From: Candidatus Mycobacterium wuenschmannii
Lineage (GTDB): Bacteria > Actinomycetota > Actinomycetes > Mycobacteriales > Mycobacteriaceae
Direction of reading: 5' to 3'
Assembly (NCBI RefSeq): GCF_030252325.1
Contig: NZ_CP126981.1
Location: forward strand, 3,100,001 to 3,164,000
DNA: 64,000 nt
The notes beneath the pieces were generated by a model. That model was not told the DNA's origin and ran no database searches. It worked only from the letters and a program-made list of their open reading frames with translations. A program made the position numbers and the translations under genes. How positions within the stretch are numbered: the first letter of the stretch is position 1; each line of letters starts with the position of its first letter. Of this stretch, positions 46,273-57,603 are shown piece after piece.

Positions 46273-47019
46273 ATGCGACTGACGGTGCTCGGCAGCGGTG
46301 GATGGATTCCCACCAGCTCCCGCCAGACCAGCTGCTACCTGATCACCTCTGGGACCGAGGCTTTAATACTCGACGCGGGAACGGGTTTCGGTGCGCTGCA
46401 CATCAACCCGTCCCTGCTCGACGGCATCGAGTCGGTGACCGTGGCGCTCAGCCACTTTCACCTCGACCATGTCACCGGCCTCGGGTTCGTCAGCGCACGC
46501 GCACTGGGCGGCAGGGAACTGACCATCGCCGGCCCGGGCTCGATGGCGTACGGCCGACCCACTCGCTCGATCGTCGAGGAGCAACTCCTCGCGGTCCCCT
46601 TCCAGACGTCGTCCCCGCTGGCATCGGCGCGCTGGGCGGAGCTGGGCTGGGACAGCCTGGGCTTCGCCGGTCTCGAGATCCGGACCTGGGAGCAGATCCG
46701 CCACCCCCTGCCGTCGGCGGGATTGCGGATCGGCGATCGCGTCGCCTACTGCACCGACACGGAATTCGACCCGAACACCATCCGCAAGGTGGCCGGTGTG
46801 GGGACCCTGCTCCACGAGGCGTGGGAGCCGCAGGACGCCGAGCGGGGCCACACCTCGGGTGATGAAGCCGGCGCTATCGCCATCGAGGCCGGGGTGTCGC
46901 GCCTGCTGATCACCCACCTCCACCCGCTCCCGGGCGTGGCCGAACGCACCGCGCAGGCGGCCCAAACCCGCTTCGACGCCGCACTGCCCGCCGCCGACGG
47001 GACGATTCTCGAGCTCTAG
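46273..47019 (+). CDS. MBL-fold hydrolase, ribonuclease-Z-like
   Basis: A 248-residue metallo-beta-lactamase-fold protein with SHFHLDHVTG (His61, His63, Asp65, His66), a later RVAYCTDTEFDP and C-terminal LITHLHPLPG. This pattern matches the RNase Z/phosphodiesterase-like branch, but the exosite arm of tRNase Z is not evident. It follows the kinase by 11 bases and is probably co-transcribed. Substrate unknown. Confidence 0.88.
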   Translation: MRLTVLGSGGWIPTSSRQTSCYLITSGTEALILDAGTGFGALHINPSLLDGIESVTVALSHFHLDHVTGLGFVSARALGGRELTIAGPGSMAYGRPTRSIVEEQLLAVPFQTSSPLASARWAELGWDSLGFAGLEIRTWEQIRHPLPSAGLRIGDRVAYCTDTEFDPNTIRKVAGVGTLLHEAWEPQDAERGHTSGDEAGAIAIEAGVSRLLITHLHPLPGVAERTAQAAQTRFDAALPAADGTILEL

Positions 47020-47237
47020 CGGCACGATTTGGCCACAATTGGTACGCCCGCACAGGAACGCTGCCAGGAGCTATCGCCGCTGTTCAGGACCTTTTTGACG
47101 AAGCTGACAAATAGATGCGGTTAACTGGGTCACAGAACGCGGCCGAACAAGCTGCCGCATACTAGACGGCAAGTACCAATCAGCGCCCGAGCACAGTCAC
47201 CCCGGTCTGGCGCAGACCCTCGAACACAGCCGAGATT

Positions 47238-48797
47238 GTGATGGGAACCCTGCAGCAATCCAACCCGAAGCATCGCCTGCACGCGACGCCGCCTCAGCCG
47301 CGGCGCCACTCACTGGCGCATGCGATCGGCGCGATCGTCGCGGTGGGGGCCCTGCTGATGACCGGGTCGGGTTACTGGATGGCTCATGGCGTACTCAGCG
47401 GCATCACCGTCTCGCAGGCGTTGAGCCCCGAGGACCCCAAATCCACCGGCGACGGCATGAACATCCTGCTGATCGGCCTCGACTCCCGTAAAGACCAGAA
47501 CGGCGACGATCTGCCGTGGAGTGTGCTGAAGCATCTGCATGCCGGTGACTCCGACGACGGCGGCTACAACACCAACACGTTGATCCTGGCGCACATCGGC
47601 CCCGACGACAAAGTGTCCGCGTTCTCGATACCCCGCGACGACTGGGTCTCCTGGAACGGCGTGCCCGGCTACAACCACATCAAGATCAAAGAGGCGTACG
47701 GGCTCACCAAGCAGTACGTCGAGCAGAAGATGATCGACAAGGGCGTCAGCGACCAGAAGCAGCTGGAAACCAAGGGCCGCGAGGCCGCCCGCGCCGCCAC
47801 GCTGAAGGCGGTACGCAAGCTGACCGGGGCGCCGATCGACTACTTCGCCGAGGTCAACCTCGCCGGTTTCTACGACCTGGCCAACAGCCTCGGCGGTATC
47901 GAGGTCTGCCTCAAGCACGCGGTGTATGACGACTACTCCGGGGCCGACTTCCCCGCCGGTCGTCAGACGCTGGATGCCGCACAGGCACTGGCGTTCGTCC
48001 GCCAGCGCCACGGCCTGGACAACGGCGATCTGGACCGCACGCACCGCCAGCAGGCCTTCCTGTCCTCGGTCATGCGACAACTCCAGGACAGCGGCACGTT
48101 CACCAACATCGGCAAGCTCAAAGACCTGATGGCGGTCGCCCGCAAGGACGTCGTGCTGTCAGCCGGCTGGGACGAAGGCATGTTCCGCAAGATGGGCGCA
48201 CTCGCCGGCGGTTCCATGGAATACCGCACCCTGCCCGTGGTGCGCTACGACAACATCAACGGCCAGGACGTGAACATCGTCGACCCCGCGGCGATCAAGA
48301 CCGAAGTGGCGGCGGCCTTCGGCTCGTCGACGACCTCGAGCACGACACTCGATGCGCCCAGCCCGTCGACCGTGGTCGACGTCGTGAATGCCAGCAGCAC
48401 CAGTGGTCTCGCGAGCAAGGTGGCCCGCACGCTCAAGCACGACGGCTACACCACCGGCTCGGTCCGCGACCGGGTCAAGGGCGAACCCACCTCCACCACA
48501 ATCGAATACGCCCCCGGTGCCGATAACGATGCGAAGGAAGTGGCCAGCCTGCTCGGCATCGACGCGCCCGACAAACCGAATCGCAGTTTGCAGTTCGGTC
48601 ACGTCGAGGTGGTGGTCGACGACAGCTTCTCCGTCCCCGCACAGGACGAGGCGTTGTCGGACTCGACGAGTGAAACCACCACGACGCCAGATCTTTACGG
48701 CAATTTCAAGTGGCGATCCAGCGTGACGACCAGTGCCGATCCGATCCCCGATCGCGGTGCGCCGATTGACGGCGGCGGCGTGCCCTGCGTCAACTGA
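47238..48797 (+). CDS. LytR-CpsA-Psr (LCP) family cell-wall ligase
   Basis: A 519-residue single-pass membrane protein. Helix at residues 28-49 (IGAIVAVGALLMTGSGYW), then the LCP catalytic domain from NILLIGLDSR with FSIPRDDWV, GYNHIKIKEAYG, DLANSLGGIEVC and AFVRQRHGL, whose arginines and acids bind the polyprenyl pyrophosphate. The C-terminal part (VVDVVNASSTSGLASKVARTL) is a LytR_C domain. LCP enzymes attach arabinogalactan to peptidoglycan in mycobacteria. Start is GTG 47238 or the ATG right after it. A TTGACG at about 47095 could be a -35 element. Confidence 0.93.
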   Translation: MMGTLQQSNPKHRLHATPPQPRRHSLAHAIGAIVAVGALLMTGSGYWMAHGVLSGITVSQALSPEDPKSTGDGMNILLIGLDSRKDQNGDDLPWSVLKHLHAGDSDDGGYNTNTLILAHIGPDDKVSAFSIPRDDWVSWNGVPGYNHIKIKEAYGLTKQYVEQKMIDKGVSDQKQLETKGREAARAATLKAVRKLTGAPIDYFAEVNLAGFYDLANSLGGIEVCLKHAVYDDYSGADFPAGRQTLDAAQALAFVRQRHGLDNGDLDRTHRQQAFLSSVMRQLQDSGTFTNIGKLKDLMAVARKDVVLSAGWDEGMFRKMGALAGGSMEYRTLPVVRYDNINGQDVNIVDPAAIKTEVAAAFGSSTTSSTTLDAPSPSTVVDVVNASSTSGLASKVARTLKHDGYTTGSVRDRVKGEPTSTTIEYAPGADNDAKEVASLLGIDAPDKPNRSLQFGHVEVVVDDSFSVPAQDEALSDSTSETTTTPDLYGNFKWRSSVTTSADPIPDRGAPIDGGGVPCVN

Positions 48798-48798
48798 C

Positions 48799-49659
48799 CT
48801 ACTTCCGCAGCAGGAACGCCAACACCGCGCTCTCGAAGGCCTCTTTCGCCTCGATCATCGCCCAGTGACCGCAATTCGGGAAGACGTGCAGTTCCGCGTT
48901 GGGGATGGTCCGCATCGGCAGTAGTGCCATGTCCAGCGGACTGACCCGGTCGTCACGACCCCAGGTGATCAGCGTGGGCGCCTGCACCCGATGCATCACC
49001 GCCCACGGCTGCGGCCCCTTGGACGCCTCCACGGCCTTCATCATCTGAGCGAAGGCTTCCTTGCCGTACATCCGCCGTGCGCCGGCCAGCGTCGCCGGGT
49101 CGGTGGCGTGAGTCCACCGCTCCTCGATCAGTTCCTCGGTCACGACGGCCGGGTCGTAGACCATCGAATGCAGCCACCGCACAAGGCCTTCGCGGCTCGG
49201 ATCATCGGTGAAGTCCTGCAGCAGCCGGATGCCTTCAGCGGGACCGGGGCTCAGCAGGTTGCGCCCGATACCGCCGATCGTCACCAGCCGGCGCACCCGA
49301 TCGGGGTGCGCGATCGCGTAGTTGATGCCCACGCCGCCACCCATCGAGTTACCAAGGATGTCAACGGTTTTCAGGCCGAGTTCGTCGACGAAGCGCACCA
49401 CCGCGTCCAACGCGGTGATCATCGGGTGGCCACCGAAGTCGTCGCTGACGCCGAAGCCGGGAAATTCCAGCACCAGACAGCGGAAGAACTCGGCGAAGGT
49501 GCCGAGGACGCCGCGAAAGTTCCGCCAGCCCGTCACACCGGGGCCGGATCCGTGCAGCAGCAACAGCACCGGACCGTCGGCTGGACCGGCTTCGTGATAG
49601 CGCAGAACGCCTGGCTCCGTGGCGATTTCGCGCAGGGTGCCCTCGTAGTCAGTGCTCAC
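48799..49659 (-). CDS. Meta-cleavage-product hydrolase (HsaD/BphD-like)
   Basis: A 286-residue alpha/beta hydrolase of the C-C bond hydrolase type. LLLHGSGPGVTGWRNF forms the oxyanion region, Ser105 sits in GNSMGGGVG, the acid in GRDDRVSPLD and His in NCGHWAMIE. These enzymes cut the ring-opened product of extradiol dioxygenases. GTG start is preceded by GAGGAGGAGC. It is the last gene of the minus-strand operon that begins with the Baeyer-Villiger monooxygenase and is the natural partner of the HsaC-like dioxygenase at 54.3 kb. Confidence 0.9.
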   Translation of the reverse strand: MSTDYEGTLREIATEPGVLRYHEAGPADGPVLLLLHGSGPGVTGWRNFRGVLGTFAEFFRCLVLEFPGFGVSDDFGGHPMITALDAVVRFVDELGLKTVDILGNSMGGGVGINYAIAHPDRVRRLVTIGGIGRNLLSPGPAEGIRLLQDFTDDPSREGLVRWLHSMVYDPAVVTEELIEERWTHATDPATLAGARRMYGKEAFAQMMKAVEASKGPQPWAVMHRVQAPTLITWGRDDRVSPLDMALLPMRTIPNAELHVFPNCGHWAMIEAKEAFESAVLAFLLRK

Positions 49660-49708
49660 CGGCGGCGCTCCTCCTCATCGCTGCGCTCTGCATCGTCGCC
49701 GCCGCGCG

Positions 49709-50500
49709 TCACGCGTGGGTTCCGCCATCGATCCGGATCTCGGTGCCGGTGATGAACGCACCGTCATCGGACACCAGCATCGCGATGACGCCCGCGACCG
49801 CGGAAGGAGCCGCCATCCCGGCGCCGCTGGACAGCTCCGTGGTCGGCAGGATCGGCATCAGCCTGGTGAACAGATTCCAATCGGCATCCTGCGGGATGTA
49901 TCCGCCAGTGGCATCGGTGATTCCGGACTTGATGCTTCCAGGACACACGCAAACCGCTCGCAGCCCTTTGCTCGCATACTCCAATGCCAAAGCGTGCGTG
50001 AATGATTGGACGCCACCCTTACTCGCGGCGTAGGCCGCCATATAAGGGTGCGCGAACTGGGCCGACGTCGAGCTGAAGTTGACGATCGCGCTGCGCGGCT
50101 TCTCCAGCAGGCTCGGCAGGGCTTCGCGGACGACGAGAAACGTTCCGGTCAGGTTGATTCCGATGATCTGGTTCCACAATGCCAGGTCCATCTGCTCGGT
50201 GTGGACGGCCCGCAGAATGCCCGCGGCGTTGACCACCGAATCCAGACCGTCCAGTGTCTCGACTGCCGAATGCACACCGTCGATGACAGAGCGTTCGTCG
50301 CTGATGTTCATCTCCAGCGCCGTCAGCCGCTCGCCGTTGCCGGCCTCCGCGGCCATAGCCCGGGTTTTCTCCAGGCCGTCGGCCGCGACATCGGCGCCGA
50401 CGACCTTGGCACCCTCGTCGAGCAGGCGTAGCGCGGTTGCCTGCCCGATTCCCGAAGCCGCGCCGGTCACCAGAATCCGGTTGCCATCGAGACGTTTCAT
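49709..50500 (-). CDS. Short-chain dehydrogenase/reductase
   Basis: A 263-residue classical SDR: TGAASGIGQATA for the cofactor, NAAG in strand four, NFSSTSAQFAHPYMAAYAASKG with Ser, Tyr and Lys, and the C-terminal GTEIRIDGGTHA. It lies 19 bases downstream of another SDR in the same operon. In a ketone-degrading pathway such enzymes interconvert alcohol and ketone before or after ring oxygenation; substrate unknown. Confidence 0.92.
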   Translation of the reverse strand: MKRLDGNRILVTGAASGIGQATALRLLDEGAKVVGADVAADGLEKTRAMAAEAGNGERLTALEMNISDERSVIDGVHSAVETLDGLDSVVNAAGILRAVHTEQMDLALWNQIIGINLTGTFLVVREALPSLLEKPRSAIVNFSSTSAQFAHPYMAAYAASKGGVQSFTHALALEYASKGLRAVCVCPGSIKSGITDATGGYIPQDADWNLFTRLMPILPTTELSSGAGMAAPSAVAGVIAMLVSDDGAFITGTEIRIDGGTHA

Positions 50501-50519
50501 CTGCGCGCTCCTGTCTGAC

Positions 50520-52926
<2,407 letters not shown>

Positions 52927-53090
52927 GAGAACTCACTGTAGGGAAGGCGATGTGATGGCCACGGGGATTTCCCGGTGATCGGACACCGCGACTGATCGTC
53001 TAGGTTTTCCGCCCGCTCATCGGGATCGGCCACGGATGCGCCCTGTGCTGCGGTAGACCATGACTAGGCCTAGAACCGGAGGACGACATC

Positions 53091-54275
53091 ATGAGCGAAC
53101 GTGTACTCGACCGAGTGATGGACTTGGCCGACCAGATGCGCGATCAGGCCGACCAGGCCGAGCAGATCGGCAGACTCACCGACGACACCGTCAAGATGAT
53201 GAAGTCGGCCGGTCACATCCGGCTGCTGCAGACCAAGCAGTATCAGGGCTTCGAAGCCCACCCCCGCGAGTTCGCGGAAACCACGATGGCTACCGCGGCG
53301 CTGGATCCGGCCGCCGGCTGGATCACCGGCGTGGTGGGCGTGCACCCCTACCAGCTCGCCTATGCCGACCCGAAGGTCGCTGCCGAGATCTGGGCCGACG
53401 ACGTCGACACCTGGATGGCGTCGCCGTACGCCCCGCAGGGAGTGGCCCGGCCGGTCGACGGCGGCTACATCTTCAACGGGCGCTGGCAATTCAGCTCCGG
53501 CACCGACCATTGCGACTGGATCATCCTCGGCGCGATGCTCGGCGACGAGAAGGGCATCCCGATCATGCCGCCGCAGATGGTGCACATGATCCTGCCGCGC
53601 AAGGACTACGAGATCGTCGAGGACTCGTGGAATGTGGTGGGGCTGCGCGGAACCGGCTCCAAGGACGTCATCGTCAAAGACGCGTTCGTGCCGACCTACC
53701 GGACCATGGACGCGGCCAAGGTGATGGACGGCACCGCGCAGCGCGAGGCCGGTATGACCGAGCCGCTCTACCTGATGCCGTGGTCGACGATGTTCCCCCT
53801 CGGAATCTCCGCGGCGGCGATCGGCATCGCCGAGGGTGCGCTCGCCGCGCACCTGGACTACCAGCGGGCACGAGTCGGCGCGACCGGAACCGCGATCAAG
53901 GATGACCCGTACGTCATGTACGCGGTTGGCGAGGCCGCGGCCGACATCAACGCCGCCCGTCAGGAGTTGCTCGCCAACGCCGACCGCATCTACGACATGG
54001 TCGCCGCCGGCAAAGAGGTGTCGTTCGCCGACCGGGCGGCGGGCCGCCGCACTCAGGTCCGCGCCGTGTGGCGTGCCGTCTCAGCCGTCGACGAGATCTT
54101 CGCCCGGTCCGGCGGCAACGCGGCCCGGATGGACAAGCCGTTGCAGCGCTACTGGCGCGATGTCCACGTCGCGCAGATGCACGCCATTCATGTCCCGGGC
54201 ACCACGTATCACGCGGCGGCGCTCAGTTCGCTGGGCGTGGAACCGCCGGAAGGCCCGCTGCGGGCGCTGATCTAG
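53091..54275 (+). CDS. HsaA-like flavin-dependent monooxygenase (acyl-CoA-dehydrogenase fold)
   Basis: A 394-residue protein of the HsaA/HpaB-like branch of the acyl-CoA dehydrogenase fold. Blocks include AALDPAAGWITGVVGVHPY, NGRWQFSSGTDHCDWIILGA, SWNVVGLRGTGSKDV and YWRDVHVAQMHAIH. HsaA hydroxylates a phenolic secosteroid to a catechol using reduced flavin from HsaB. No flavin reductase gene is visible in the window. GGAGG lies eight bases before the ATG. It is followed by the extradiol dioxygenase, the next enzyme of such a pathway. Confidence 0.9.
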   Translation: MSERVLDRVMDLADQMRDQADQAEQIGRLTDDTVKMMKSAGHIRLLQTKQYQGFEAHPREFAETTMATAALDPAAGWITGVVGVHPYQLAYADPKVAAEIWADDVDTWMASPYAPQGVARPVDGGYIFNGRWQFSSGTDHCDWIILGAMLGDEKGIPIMPPQMVHMILPRKDYEIVEDSWNVVGLRGTGSKDVIVKDAFVPTYRTMDAAKVMDGTAQREAGMTEPLYLMPWSTMFPLGISAAAIGIAEGALAAHLDYQRARVGATGTAIKDDPYVMYAVGEAAADINAARQELLANADRIYDMVAAGKEVSFADRAAGRRTQVRAVWRAVSAVDEIFARSGGNAARMDKPLQRYWRDVHVAQMHAIHVPGTTYHAAALSSLGVEPPEGPLRALI

Positions 54276-54286
54276 GAAGGCGAGCC

Positions 54287-55195
54287 GTGAGCGATCTGAA
54301 AAGCCTTGGCTACATCACCATTTCGACCAACGACATCGCCCGCTGGCGGCAGTTCGCCTTCGGCGTGCTCGGCTTCGCCGAAGGAAAGGGCCCCGATCCG
54401 TCGGCGCTGTATCTGCGGATGGACGAGCGCGCCGCGCGCATGATCATCGTGCCCGGCGACAGCGACCGGGTGCTGACCGTCGGCTGGGAAGTCCGCGATC
54501 ATCCTGCGCTGCAACGGGTCAAGGCGGCCCTGGACGGCGCGGGCGTCCCGTTCAAGCAGCTGTCGACCGAGGACGCCGAGGCCCGTCGGGTCGAAGAGGT
54601 CATCGCCTTCGAAGACCCGGCCGGAACGACGCTCGAGGTGTTCCACGGCGCGGTGCTCGACCACAGTCCGGTGGTCACTCCGTTCGGGGCCACGTTCGTG
54701 ACCGGCGATCAGGGCATGGGCCACGTCGTTCTCCCCGCGACAGATCCCAACGGCTTGTTCGACTTCTACACCGAGGTGCTGGGTTTCCGCTCCCGAGGCG
54801 CCTTCCGGGTGCCGCTGCCGAAGGAGTTCGGGCCGGTGCGGGTCCGCTTCCTCGGCATCAACGAGCGCCACCACAGCATGGCCATCGTGCCCGCCGCCCA
54901 TCAACGCGATCCCCGCCTGGTCCACATCATGGTCGAGGTAGACACCCTCGACGCGGTCGGCCGTGCGCTGGATCGCGTCAACGCCGAGGGCTTCCAACTG
55001 TCGTCCACGCTCGGGCGGCACACCAACGACAAGATGGTGTCGTTCTACGTCCGCGCGCCCGGCGACTGGGACATCGAGTTCGGCACCGAGGGCATGCGGG
55101 TCGACGAAACCTTCTACACCGCAGAGGAAATCACCGCCGACAGTTACTGGGGCCATCAGTGGGTCGGCGAGATGCCCGCAGCCATGCGGATGTGA
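54287..55195 (+). CDS. Extradiol catechol dioxygenase (HsaC/BphC-like)
   Basis: A 302-residue type I extradiol dioxygenase made of two VOC modules. The iron ligands of the family align at His146 (GHVVLPATDP), His213 (LVHIMVEVDTLD) and Glu264 (DWDIEFG), with the active-site base His195 in NERHHSMAI. All are present, so ring-cleaving activity is expected. The GTG start has GGAAGG six bases upstream. It follows the HsaA-like gene by 11 bases. The MCP hydrolase needed next is encoded on the opposite strand at 48.8 kb. Confidence 0.94.
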   Translation: MSDLKSLGYITISTNDIARWRQFAFGVLGFAEGKGPDPSALYLRMDERAARMIIVPGDSDRVLTVGWEVRDHPALQRVKAALDGAGVPFKQLSTEDAEARRVEEVIAFEDPAGTTLEVFHGAVLDHSPVVTPFGATFVTGDQGMGHVVLPATDPNGLFDFYTEVLGFRSRGAFRVPLPKEFGPVRVRFLGINERHHSMAIVPAAHQRDPRLVHIMVEVDTLDAVGRALDRVNAEGFQLSSTLGRHTNDKMVSFYVRAPGDWDIEFGTEGMRVDETFYTAEEITADSYWGHQWVGEMPAAMRM

Positions 55196-55199
55196 CGCG

Positions 55200-56663
55200 G
55201 TGAGCAATCCGGACGTCACGCCGATCGCGGCGTCGTCGATCACATCCTGGGACCACGAGGCCGACGTGGTGGTCGCCGGCTACGGTGTCGCGGGCGCGGC
55301 AGCAGCGGTCGAGGCGGCCCGGTCCGGCGCCGACGTCCTAGTGCTGGAGCGCACCGGCTCCTGGGGTGGTGCGGCCTCGATGGCGGGTGGCTTCATCTAT
55401 CTCGGCGGCGGCACCGCGCTCCAAACCGCCTGTGGATTCCACGATTCCGTCGATAACATGACGGCGTTCCTCAACGTCGCGATGGGGCCGGGCGCCGACG
55501 AGAACCGGATCGCCGATTACTGCGCCGGCAGCGTCGCGCACTTCGACTGGCTGGTCGGCTGCGGGGTGCCGTTCAAAGCCGAGTTCTTCGCCGAGCCCGG
55601 CTGGGAGCCGATGGGCGATCAGGGACTGATGTACAGCGGGGGCGAAAACTCCTACCCGTTCAATACGATTGCGACCCCGGCCCCGCGCGGGCACGTGCCG
55701 CAGATGCAGAACAAAAAGCAGGGCGAGGCCAGTGCGGGGTTCATGCTGATGAAGCCTCTGGTCGAAACCGCGACGGCGGCCGGGGCGCGGGCGCTGTACG
55801 ACGTTCGCGTACAGGCCCTGATCGTCGAATCCAACGGCAGGGTGGTCGGTTTGCGCGCCCGCCAGTACGGCGCCGTGATGACGATCAAGGCCCGCACCGG
55901 GGTTGTCCTCGCCACCGGCAGCTTCGCCTACAACGACGAGATGGTGGCACGCTTCGCCCCGCGCATCGCCGGCCGTCCGGCCGCATCGATCGAGCAGCAC
56001 GACGGGCAGGCCATCCGGATGGCGCAGGCGCTGGGCGCCGATCTGGCCCACATGGATGCCACCGAGGTCGCGATCTTCATCGACCCACAGCAACTGGTTC
56101 GCGGCATCCTGGTCAACGGCCGGGGCCAGCGCTACGTCGCCGAGGACACCTACCCCGGCCGGGTCGGGCAGCTCACGCTGTACCACCAGGACAACACCGC
56201 GTACCTGATCATCGACAGCGACGCGAACGACGAGGCGAACGCCTCCTGGTCGCCGAAATTGATGCTGCGCGAGGCGACCTGGGTGGCCGACACCATCGCC
56301 GACCTGGAGGGCGAAATCGGCCTGCCGACCGGGTCGCTGCAGGCAACTGTCGCGGCCTACAACGACGCCGCCGCCCGTGGCGAGGATCCGTTGCTGCACA
56401 AGAAGTCTCAATGGCTCAAGCCGATCGGCTCGCCGGTCGGCGCGATCGACCTGCGCGAGAACACCGGCGGGTTCACTCTGGGTGGACTGGCGACCACGCT
56501 GGACGCCGAGGTGCTGCACGTCAGCGGCGAACCCATTCCGGGACTGTTCGCCGCAGGACGTTCGACCGCCGGTCTGGCGGCGTGGGGCTACGCCAGCGGC
56601 ATCTCGCTGGGCGACGGCAGTTTTTACGGGCGGCGCGCCGGCCGGTCTGCCGCCAAGGGCTGA
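55200..56663 (+). CDS. FAD-binding dehydrogenase (KstD-like)
   Basis: GTG 55200 starts a 487-residue flavoprotein of the fumarate reductase/3-ketosteroid dehydrogenase group. ADVVVAGYGVAGAAAAVEAA binds FAD; GSWGGAASMAGGFIYLGGG is the typical second loop, and the C-terminal IPGLFAAGRSTAGLAAWGYAS completes the flavin site. It may desaturate a cyclic ketone next to the carbonyl, preparing ring aromatisation or cleavage (inference). It begins four bases after the dioxygenase stop and ends 103 bases before the regulator gene. Confidence 0.88.
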   Translation: MSNPDVTPIAASSITSWDHEADVVVAGYGVAGAAAAVEAARSGADVLVLERTGSWGGAASMAGGFIYLGGGTALQTACGFHDSVDNMTAFLNVAMGPGADENRIADYCAGSVAHFDWLVGCGVPFKAEFFAEPGWEPMGDQGLMYSGGENSYPFNTIATPAPRGHVPQMQNKKQGEASAGFMLMKPLVETATAAGARALYDVRVQALIVESNGRVVGLRARQYGAVMTIKARTGVVLATGSFAYNDEMVARFAPRIAGRPAASIEQHDGQAIRMAQALGADLAHMDATEVAIFIDPQQLVRGILVNGRGQRYVAEDTYPGRVGQLTLYHQDNTAYLIIDSDANDEANASWSPKLMLREATWVADTIADLEGEIGLPTGSLQATVAAYNDAAARGEDPLLHKKSQWLKPIGSPVGAIDLRENTGGFTLGGLATTLDAEVLHVSGEPIPGLFAAGRSTAGLAAWGYASGISLGDGSFYGRRAGRSAAKG

Positions 56664-56715
56664 GCTGCATCTTTTGTAAACCCTAGTGACAGCGGCCACA
56701 CCCGTGTGCTAAGTC

Positions 56716-56736
56716 TATATGACTATTAGTCATATA
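56716..56736. promoter_or_regulatory. Perfect AT-rich palindrome upstream of the IclR gene
   Basis: The arms TATATGACTA (56716-56725) and TAGTCATATA (56727-56736) are exact reverse complements around a single T. So long and AT-rich a palindrome stands out sharply in this GC-rich sequence. It ends 30 bases before the preferred ATG of the IclR regulator and probably is its operator. Confidence 0.7.
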
Positions 56737-56766
56737 TCTCCCAGCTATACGAGGGTTGGAGAAGCG

Positions 56767-57603
56767 ATGCCCGAGATCGTCAGCAGCAACGCCGCCGCTG
56801 AATCAGCCACCCCGAGCGCCATGATCGACCGCATCTCGCTGGTGCTCGACGCCTTCGATGGTCCGGGGCGCCTGACTCTCGCCCAACTTGTGCGCCGCAC
56901 CGGCCTGCCCCGCTCGTCGGCGCATCGCATGCTTGAGCGCCTCGTGGAACTGCGCTGGCTGCGTCGCAGCGGACGTGATTACGAACTCGGCACGCGATTG
57001 GTCGAGTTGGGTTCGCTCGCCGTTCATCAAGACCGGCTGGTGCGTGCCGCGCGTCCGCTGATGGGTGAACTGCACAGGGCGACCGGCCTTGTCGCGCATC
57101 TGGCGATCCTCGATGGAGCCGATGTGGTCTACCTGGAGAAGGTCGGCGACCGGTTGGCGGCCGCGATCCCCACCCGGGTCGGCGGTCGCCAGCCCGCGCA
57201 TTGCACCGCCGTCGGCAAGGCCCTTATGGCGTTCTGCGACGACCCGACCCCTGACCTCGATGCCCGCAAGACACGCTATTCGATATCCGCCAGATCCCAG
57301 CTTGCCGCCGAACTGTCCAAGGTCCGGGCACAGGGCGTCGCTTACGAGCGCGAGGAGTCACAGCTCGAATTCGGTTGCGTGGCAGCACCTATCGGCAACC
57401 CCGGCGAGGCCGTAGCCGCGGTCTCGGTCTGCGGCCCGATGAACCGCATGGCGTTCGACCAACGGCTGGCCGCGCCGGTCCGGATGACGGCAATGGGCAT
57501 TTGGCGCAATGTCGAGGGTGGCCCGCAGCGGGTCGCGCCGACACTGCAGCCGTTGCGGCCACTGGCGCCTCGCCGTCACGCACCGATGCTGCAGTACGCG
57601 TGA
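56767..57603 (+). CDS. IclR-family transcriptional regulator
   Basis: From ATG 56767, five bases after GGAG, the protein is 278 residues; an earlier ATG at 56719 lies inside the palindrome and is not used here. The winged HTH is LTLAQLVRRTGLPRSSAHRM then LERLVELRWLRRSGRDYELG, and the effector domain runs from HRATGLVAHLAILDGADVVY to FGCVAAPIG. IclR proteins often govern aromatic degradation genes. Its stop overlaps the esterase GTG by four bases. The C-terminus is a Pro/Arg-rich tail. Confidence 0.9.
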   Translation: MPEIVSSNAAAESATPSAMIDRISLVLDAFDGPGRLTLAQLVRRTGLPRSSAHRMLERLVELRWLRRSGRDYELGTRLVELGSLAVHQDRLVRAARPLMGELHRATGLVAHLAILDGADVVYLEKVGDRLAAAIPTRVGGRQPAHCTAVGKALMAFCDDPTPDLDARKTRYSISARSQLAAELSKVRAQGVAYEREESQLEFGCVAAPIGNPGEAVAAVSVCGPMNRMAFDQRLAAPVRMTAMGIWRNVEGGPQRVAPTLQPLRPLAPRRHAPMLQYA

